Assembly: GCA_010365215.1 (NCBI GenBank)
Contig: JAAFGT010000035.1
Location: 1 to 38,652 of the forward strand
Length of the DNA stretch: 38,652 nucleotides
Source: Acidipila sp.
GTDB lineage: Bacteria; Acidobacteriota; Terriglobia; Acidiferrales; UBA7541
Direction of reading: 5' to 3'
The translations under genes and the position numbers were made by a program. The notes under the pieces are model-generated. The model was not told the origin of the DNA and ran no database searches. It worked only from the letters and a program-made list of their open reading frames with translations. Shown piece by piece: positions 35,440-38,652 of this stretch; positions within the stretch are counted from its first letter, which is position 1, and each line of letters opens with the position of its first letter.

Positions 35440-36126
35440 ATGGCGGGTATGCACAAAGCTGATCTTTTCGACCGCAAGGTCCGGTTGCACATCTACCGCC
35501 ACTTCATCCGCACGGGCCGTGCTCCCTCACATGCGGAGACGGCCCGCGCGGTATCCCGGCCGACGCGCGAAGTCCGCGCTGCGTACCGGCGCCTGGCGCG
35601 GCGGCACACCATTGTGCTGCAGGAGGGAACCGATGAAATCCTCCGCGCTGCGCCGTTTTGGGCTTTGCCCACGCGGTTTCATGTGGAAGTCGGGCGCCGG
35701 TTCTATTGGGGGAGTTGCATCTGGGACGCCCTGGGAATCCCCATACTCCTGGGAAAGAACGCACGCATCGTGACGGGATGCGGGTGTTGCGATCGCGCGA
35801 TGGTCTTGGAGGTTCACAACGGCGCAATCAAGAATCCCCATGGCGTGGTGCATATTGCCGTCGCCGCCCGCCACTGGTATGACAACGTTGTTTTCACTTG
35901 AAAAACGATGCTGCTCTTCCGGTCGGAGGAGCACGTCATGCGCTGGTGCCGCCTTTGGCGGCGCAAGCCGGGCGCGGTGATTTCGCTCGAGCAAACGATG
36001 GGATTAGCGCAAGCCTGGTATGCGGATCGGCTTGATGCTGACTGGCGTTCGAAGACCCCAGCCGAAGCTCAGACCGCTTTCGCGTCGCTCGGCCTCCGCT
36101 CCGGCTTCTGGCGCATGCCGTGCTAA
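35440..36126 (+). CDS. MerB-like organomercurial lyase, candidate selenoprotein (in-frame TGA 35899)
   Basis: Read through the TGA, the frame gives 228 residues. Family MerB proteins have an N-terminal helical HTH-like part (here about 10-75) and a catalytic part with C96, D99, C159 in E. coli numbering. Here C93-I-W-D96 matches the CALD motif. A Cys cluster C114, C116, C117 matches the region of C117. The second catalytic Cys is replaced by the TGA at codon 154, in VVFT-TGA-KTMLLFRSEEHV. The codon phase is unbroken and the downstream 74 residues are MerB-like. A SECIS-like hairpin follows. MerB breaks C-Hg bonds using these two Cys and the Asp. Start ATG 35440 lies six bases after btuB, so it probably shares the B12-regulated transcript. 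If the TGA is a stop, the gene is a nonsense pseudogene. Confidence 0.78.
35907..35937 (+). promoter_or_regulatory. Candidate bacterial SECIS hairpin in the merB-like mRNA
   Basis: GCTCTTCC (35913-35920) pairs with GGAGGAGC (35925-35932), with one U-G pair in the middle, around the loop GGTC (35921-35924). Below a CU/A internal bulge, GATG pairs with CGTC. The loop GGU starts 20 bases after the TGA. In E. coli fdhF the GGU loop starts 19 bases after the UGA. The loop identity and distance fit bacterial SECIS rules; no folding energy was computed. Confidence 0.65.
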
Positions 36127-36165
36127 GCCGCCATTCGCGCCCGCTCTAAAACCTTGTAGGGCTGA

Positions 36166-36174
36166 TGCTATAAT
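36166..36174 (+). promoter_or_regulatory. Extended -10 promoter for gatB
   Basis: TGCTATAAT, a TGn extension plus a perfect TATAAT, lies 58 bases before ATG 36232. No good -35 is needed or seen. It matches the promoter element before the TIGR03790 gene. Confidence 0.6.
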
Positions 36175-36231
36175 TTGTTCTTCACGCTATGCGGAAAGGT
36201 GTGCAGATAGTTGTGCGGACAGATCAGTAGC

Positions 36232-37785
36232 ATGACGAGCGGGACAATTAGCAGAAGAATGAGCAGAACAATGAGCAGAACAGCGAGCAGAACCACCCAG
36301 CCCGCGGAAGCGGTTGCGCCGGAAGTCCTGGCGCGCTACGAACCGGTGATCGGCCTTGAGATGCATGTGCAGCTCAAGACCGCGTCGAAGATTTTTTGCG
36401 CCTGTTCCACCCGGTTTGGCAACGCGCCGAACTCCAATACCTGCCCGGTATGTCTCGGATTGCCCGGAGCGCTCCCGGTATTCAATAAGCGCGCGCTGGA
36501 GCTGGCCATTCGCGCGGCGCTGGCGCTGCACTGCACCGTGCACCAGCGCTCGCGCTTCGCGCGCAAGAATTATTTCTACCCCGACCTACCCAAGGGCTAC
36601 CAGATTTCGATGTATGAGATGCCGCTGGCCACAGGCGGATGGCTGGAGGTGGAGAGCGGCGCCGGGCGCAAACGCATCGGCATCACCCGCCTGCACCTGG
36701 AAGATGACGCCGCGAAAAATATGCATGAAGGTTTTCCGGATTCCGCGGAGAAAACTTACATCGACTACAACCGCGGCGGCGTGCCGCTGATTGAAATCGT
36801 CTCCGAGCCCGACCTGCGCTCGCCCGAGGATGCGCATGCCTACCTGACCGCCTTGCGGCAGGTGCTGCTGTACACCGGCGTCAGCGATTGCAACATGGAA
36901 GAAGGCTCGCTGCGCTGCGATGCCAATGTCAGCGTGCGTCCGCGCGGCGCGCAGAAATTCGGAACCAAAGCCGAGGTGAAGAACCTGAATTCGTTTCGCT
37001 ACCTCCAGCGCGCGCTGGAATACGAAATCGAAAGGCAGGTGAAGCATATCGAGAGTGGCGGCCAGGTGACGCAGGAAACGCGACTGTACAACGTCGCCGC
37101 GGGCCGCACCGAGCCGATGCGCTCCAAGGAATTTGCTCACGATTACCGGTATTTCCCTGAGCCGGACCTGCTGCCCGTGCACGCCGGCGCCGCGCTATGC
37201 GCGGAAATTGCCGCGGCGTTGCCGGAGCTCCCGGACGCGCGCCGGCAGCGCTATGTTGCAAACTTTGGCATCACCCCGTATGCCGCTGCCGTGCTCACCG
37301 ACTCGCGCGAACTCGGAGATTACTTCGAAGCTGTGATGGCGGCTGCCGCGGTGGGCAGCTTTCCGGCCAAAACTGCGGCCAACTGGATTCAGACCGAGCT
37401 GCTGCGCTGGCTGAAAGACGCGGGCCAGGAGATCACCGAGAGCCCGGTGGCTCCCGCAGCGCTGGCCGAACTGTTGGCCATGGTGGAACGGGGCGAAGTG
37501 ACTGCCGCGAGCGGTAAAGCCATCTTCGAGCGTATGTTTGCGACCGGCAAGCCCGCGAAACAGATCGCCGGGGACGAAAACAGGACGCAGATCAGCGACT
37601 CTGCAGCGGTGGAGACTGCGTGCCGCGAAGTGATTGAGAAGAATCCCGGCCAGGCGGCGAAATTTCGCGCGGGCAATGAGGGTGTTTTCAAGTTTTTTGT
37701 CGGCCAGGTGATGCGCGCCACGCGCGGCCAGGCCAACCCGCAGGCGGTCAACGATATTTTGCGGCGCATGCTTTCGGCTGCTTAA
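36232..37785 (+). CDS. gatB: Aspartyl/glutamyl-tRNA amidotransferase subunit B
   Basis: GatB phosphorylates and amidates misacylated Glu-tRNA(Gln) or Asp-tRNA(Asn) with GatA and GatC. From ATG 36232 it has 517 residues. The catalytic cradle starts with YEPVIGLEMHVQL and contains the zinc Cys pairs FCACST and CPVCLG. Next are RKNYFYPDLPKGYQIS, HLEDDAAK, DYNRGGVPLIEIV and SLRCDANVSVRP. The C-terminal YqeY-like tail ends with QVMRATRGQANPQAVNDIL. The start is uncertain: TTG 36211 and ATGs at 36232, 36259 and 36271 are all in frame. The extra N-terminus is encoded by a 12-bp tandem repeat. GatA and GatC genes are not adjacent. Transcription should begin near 36181. Confidence 0.93.
   Translation: MTSGTISRRMSRTMSRTASRTTQPAEAVAPEVLARYEPVIGLEMHVQLKTASKIFCACSTRFGNAPNSNTCPVCLGLPGALPVFNKRALELAIRAALALHCTVHQRSRFARKNYFYPDLPKGYQISMYEMPLATGGWLEVESGAGRKRIGITRLHLEDDAAKNMHEGFPDSAEKTYIDYNRGGVPLIEIVSEPDLRSPEDAHAYLTALRQVLLYTGVSDCNMEEGSLRCDANVSVRPRGAQKFGTKAEVKNLNSFRYLQRALEYEIERQVKHIESGGQVTQETRLYNVAAGRTEPMRSKEFAHDYRYFPEPDLLPVHAGAALCAEIAAALPELPDARRQRYVANFGITPYAAAVLTDSRELGDYFEAVMAAAAVGSFPAKTAANWIQTELLRWLKDAGQEITESPVAPAALAELLAMVERGEVTAASGKAIFERMFATGKPAKQIAGDENRTQISDSAAVETACREVIEKNPGQAAKFRAGNEGVFKFFVGQVMRATRGQANPQAVNDILRRMLSAA
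36246..36293 (+). repeat. Four tandem 12-bp units at the gatB start
   Basis: Units of the pattern AATGAGCAGAAC: two identical copies (36258-36269, 36270-36281) flanked by a three-mismatch copy on each side or fewer (36246-36257 and 36282-36293). Being 12 bases long they keep the reading frame and encode repeated MSRT-like residues, placing ATG codons at 36259 and 36271. Confidence 0.8.
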
Positions 37786-37913
37786 GTTGTGGAGTCAGGC
37801 GCAGCCAGGCAAGCCAGAGCATCACGTTTCAGTAGACTTTCACGAATGCGCCGCGTAATCTCGCTTACTTCACATCGAAACGCGAGAAAACCGCGCAGGA
37901 GAAAACGGCCATC

Positions 37914-38384
37914 GTGCTGCAACCCGGTGATATCGCTCCACCCTTTCATTTGACCACGGACGAGGGTCAACCCGTTTCTCTGGAAGATTTTCGCGGGAAA
38001 AACGCGCTGATGTATTTCTTCGTCAAAGCGCTGACGCCGGGTTGAACGACGGAAGCGTCCGAGTTTCGTGACGCCAAGCAGAAATTCGACCAACGAGACA
38101 CGGTGATTCTAGGCTGCAGCGCCGACAAGCCCGAGATGCTGGCAAAATTCCGCGCCAAGCACAAAATCAATTTCCCTTTGCTTAGCGATCCGGACTTCCT
38201 GGCCATCGAGGCCTATGGCGCACGCCGGCTGAAAACCTTTCTGGGCAAATCTTTCCTGGGAATTGTGCGCAGCAGCGTGCTGATCGACCGCGAAGGAAAA
38301 GTCATCCGCGTATGGGAGAAGGTAACCGCAAAGGGCCACGCGGATGAGGTGCTGGCCGCGCTTGCGGGGCTAAAGCAAAAATGA
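37914..38384 (+). CDS. BCP-type peroxiredoxin with TGA at the peroxidatic Cys; candidate selenoprotein
   Basis: Read through the TGA at 38043, the frame gives 156 residues. The protein begins LQPGDIAPPFHLTTDEGQ and continues to FRGKNALMYFFVKALTPG, the standard lead-in to the peroxidatic Cys of the BCP/PrxQ family (TPGCTTEACxFRD). Here codon 44 is TGA, followed by TTEASEFRD in phase. The usual resolving Cys five residues on is Ser, so the enzyme would be a 1-Sec type. Another Cys occurs in VILGCSADKPE. The frame continues to a normal C-terminus with VLIDREGKVIRVW. A start at GTG 37914 fits the family start; the AGGAG at 37897-37901 is a bit far (12 bases). A SECIS-like hairpin follows. Sec-containing peroxiredoxins (PrxU) are known. 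Confidence 0.82.
38055..38074 (+). promoter_or_regulatory. Candidate bacterial SECIS hairpin in the peroxiredoxin mRNA
   Basis: GCGTC (38055-38059) pairs with GACGC (38070-38074). Above it a single T (38069) bulges out, and CGA (38060-38062) pairs with TCG (38066-38068) around the loop GTT (38063-38065). The loop G lies 18 bases after the TGA. A bulged U and a G-U in the apical loop are the known bacterial SECIS hallmarks, although the bulge is here on the 3' side. Confidence 0.65.
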
Positions 38385-38423
38385 CCGCGCGGCGATAAGG
38401 TCCCCGGAAGAAATTCGAGGCAA

Positions 38424-38455
38424 CAAAAAAAGGGTGCCGCTTGGCACCCTTTGCT
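38424..38455. terminator. Bidirectional terminator between the peroxiredoxin and the last gene
   Basis: AGGGTGCC (38431-38438) pairs perfectly with GGCACCCT (38443-38450) around GCTT. A run of A precedes it (38424-38430) and TTTGCTC follows. On the minus strand the hairpin is followed by seven T, so it is a strong terminator for the minus-strand gene ending at 38521 and a weaker one for the plus strand. Confidence 0.8.
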
Positions 38456-38520
38456 CTATCGCCAGACCCCACGGCAAACTTCTGAAAAAAGATGCCACCC
38501 TTTCCGACGGCGCTTCGCCG

Positions 38521-38652
38521 CTAATTGATCGCTACGGCATTCCTCAACGTGAATCGCAGCCGCGACTCCGCCGGGATGCTGATGTCTTTCTTCCCGGTTA
38601 AGGCCGCTCCGGCAGTTCCTGCTCCCGCACCCGCCGCCGCGCCGATCGCAGC
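38521..38652 (-). CDS. C-terminal end of a Gly/Ala-rich protein (5' end beyond window)
   Basis: The last 43 codons of a minus-strand gene, ending at TAG 38523-38521. The visible part starts with a Gly/Ala-rich stretch (IGAAAGAGAGTAGAALTG), resembling a glycine-zipper segment, followed by KKDISIPAESRLRFTLRNAV. Acidobacterial envelope proteins often end with such a segment, in which PAESRLRF-like words precede the stop. The function cannot be inferred from this fragment. A strong terminator follows downstream at 38424-38455. Confidence 0.6.
   Translation of the reverse strand, partial: AAIGAAAGAGAGTAGAALTGKKDISIPAESRLRFTLRNAVAIN

Noticed and set aside
35908-36126. Separate small gene starting at ATG 35908 after the TGA
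   Set aside because: It is in the same phase as the MerB-like frame, continues its family sequence and lacks a ribosome binding site, so it is better read as the C-terminal part of one gene.
38103-38384. Separate 93-codon gene for the peroxiredoxin C-terminal part
   Set aside because: It lacks the catalytic region and is in phase with the upstream half across a single TGA at the Cys position.

Overview
The window reads as chromosomal DNA from a GC-rich Gram-negative bacterium, most likely an Acidobacteriota (Terriglobia-like). The clues are a TIGR03790-type secreted protein, a Pkn-type kinase fused to a TolB-like/TPR region, a TonB receptor with an N-terminal carboxypeptidase-regulatory-like domain, and an EF-P whose loop tip reads PGN. 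This placement is inferred from protein style; no rRNA gene is present. Genes are dense on both strands. No mobile element, CRISPR array, tRNA or rRNA gene was seen.

Layout. 1-4.8 kb: 3' part of a TIGR03790 gene (-), rlmN (-), a cysteine dioxygenase with the full mammalian-type active site (+), a PH/zinc-ribbon membrane protein (-) and an M16 protease (+). 4.9-8 kb: an MBL-fold hydrolase that appears to start at ATT, purB and a receiver-PilZ protein. 8-12.1 kb (-): efp with a tandemly duplicated -10 region, a secreted Xaa-Pro aminopeptidase, a methyltransferase, a RidA-like protein with a lysine-rich tail and a small membrane protein. 12.3-19.8 kb (+): cystathionine beta-synthase, then a three-gene exopolysaccharide cluster (BcsA-like synthase with PilZ, TPR/beta-barrel exporter, GT39-like membrane protein). 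19.8-24.4 kb (-): a secreted amidohydrolase and a Ser/Thr kinase. 24.5-29.4 kb (+): a fused homocysteine methyltransferase/methylenetetrahydrofolate reductase, a thiolase, an enoyl-CoA hydratase-like protein and a DUF4864-like protein.

29.4-36.1 kb is a vitamin B12 uptake region. One cobalamin riboswitch ending in an intrinsic terminator precedes btuF-btuC-btuD. A second cobalamin riboswitch precedes a BtuB-like receptor. Six bases after that receptor comes a MerB-like (organomercurial lyase) gene.

The most striking result is a pair of genes, 1.8 kb apart, that are each interrupted by one in-frame TGA at the position of a catalytic cysteine. In the MerB-like gene (TGA at 35899) the codon falls at the second catalytic Cys. 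In a BCP-type peroxiredoxin gene (TGA at 38043) it falls at the peroxidatic Cys of the TPGC motif. Each TGA is followed at the right distance by a hairpin whose apical loop carries G-U, as in bacterial SECIS elements. The simplest reading is that both are selenoproteins. A selenocysteine-containing MerB homologue next to B12 import genes is, as far as I know, undescribed. The Sec machinery (selA, selB, selC, selD) is not in the window and must be found elsewhere in the genome to support this.
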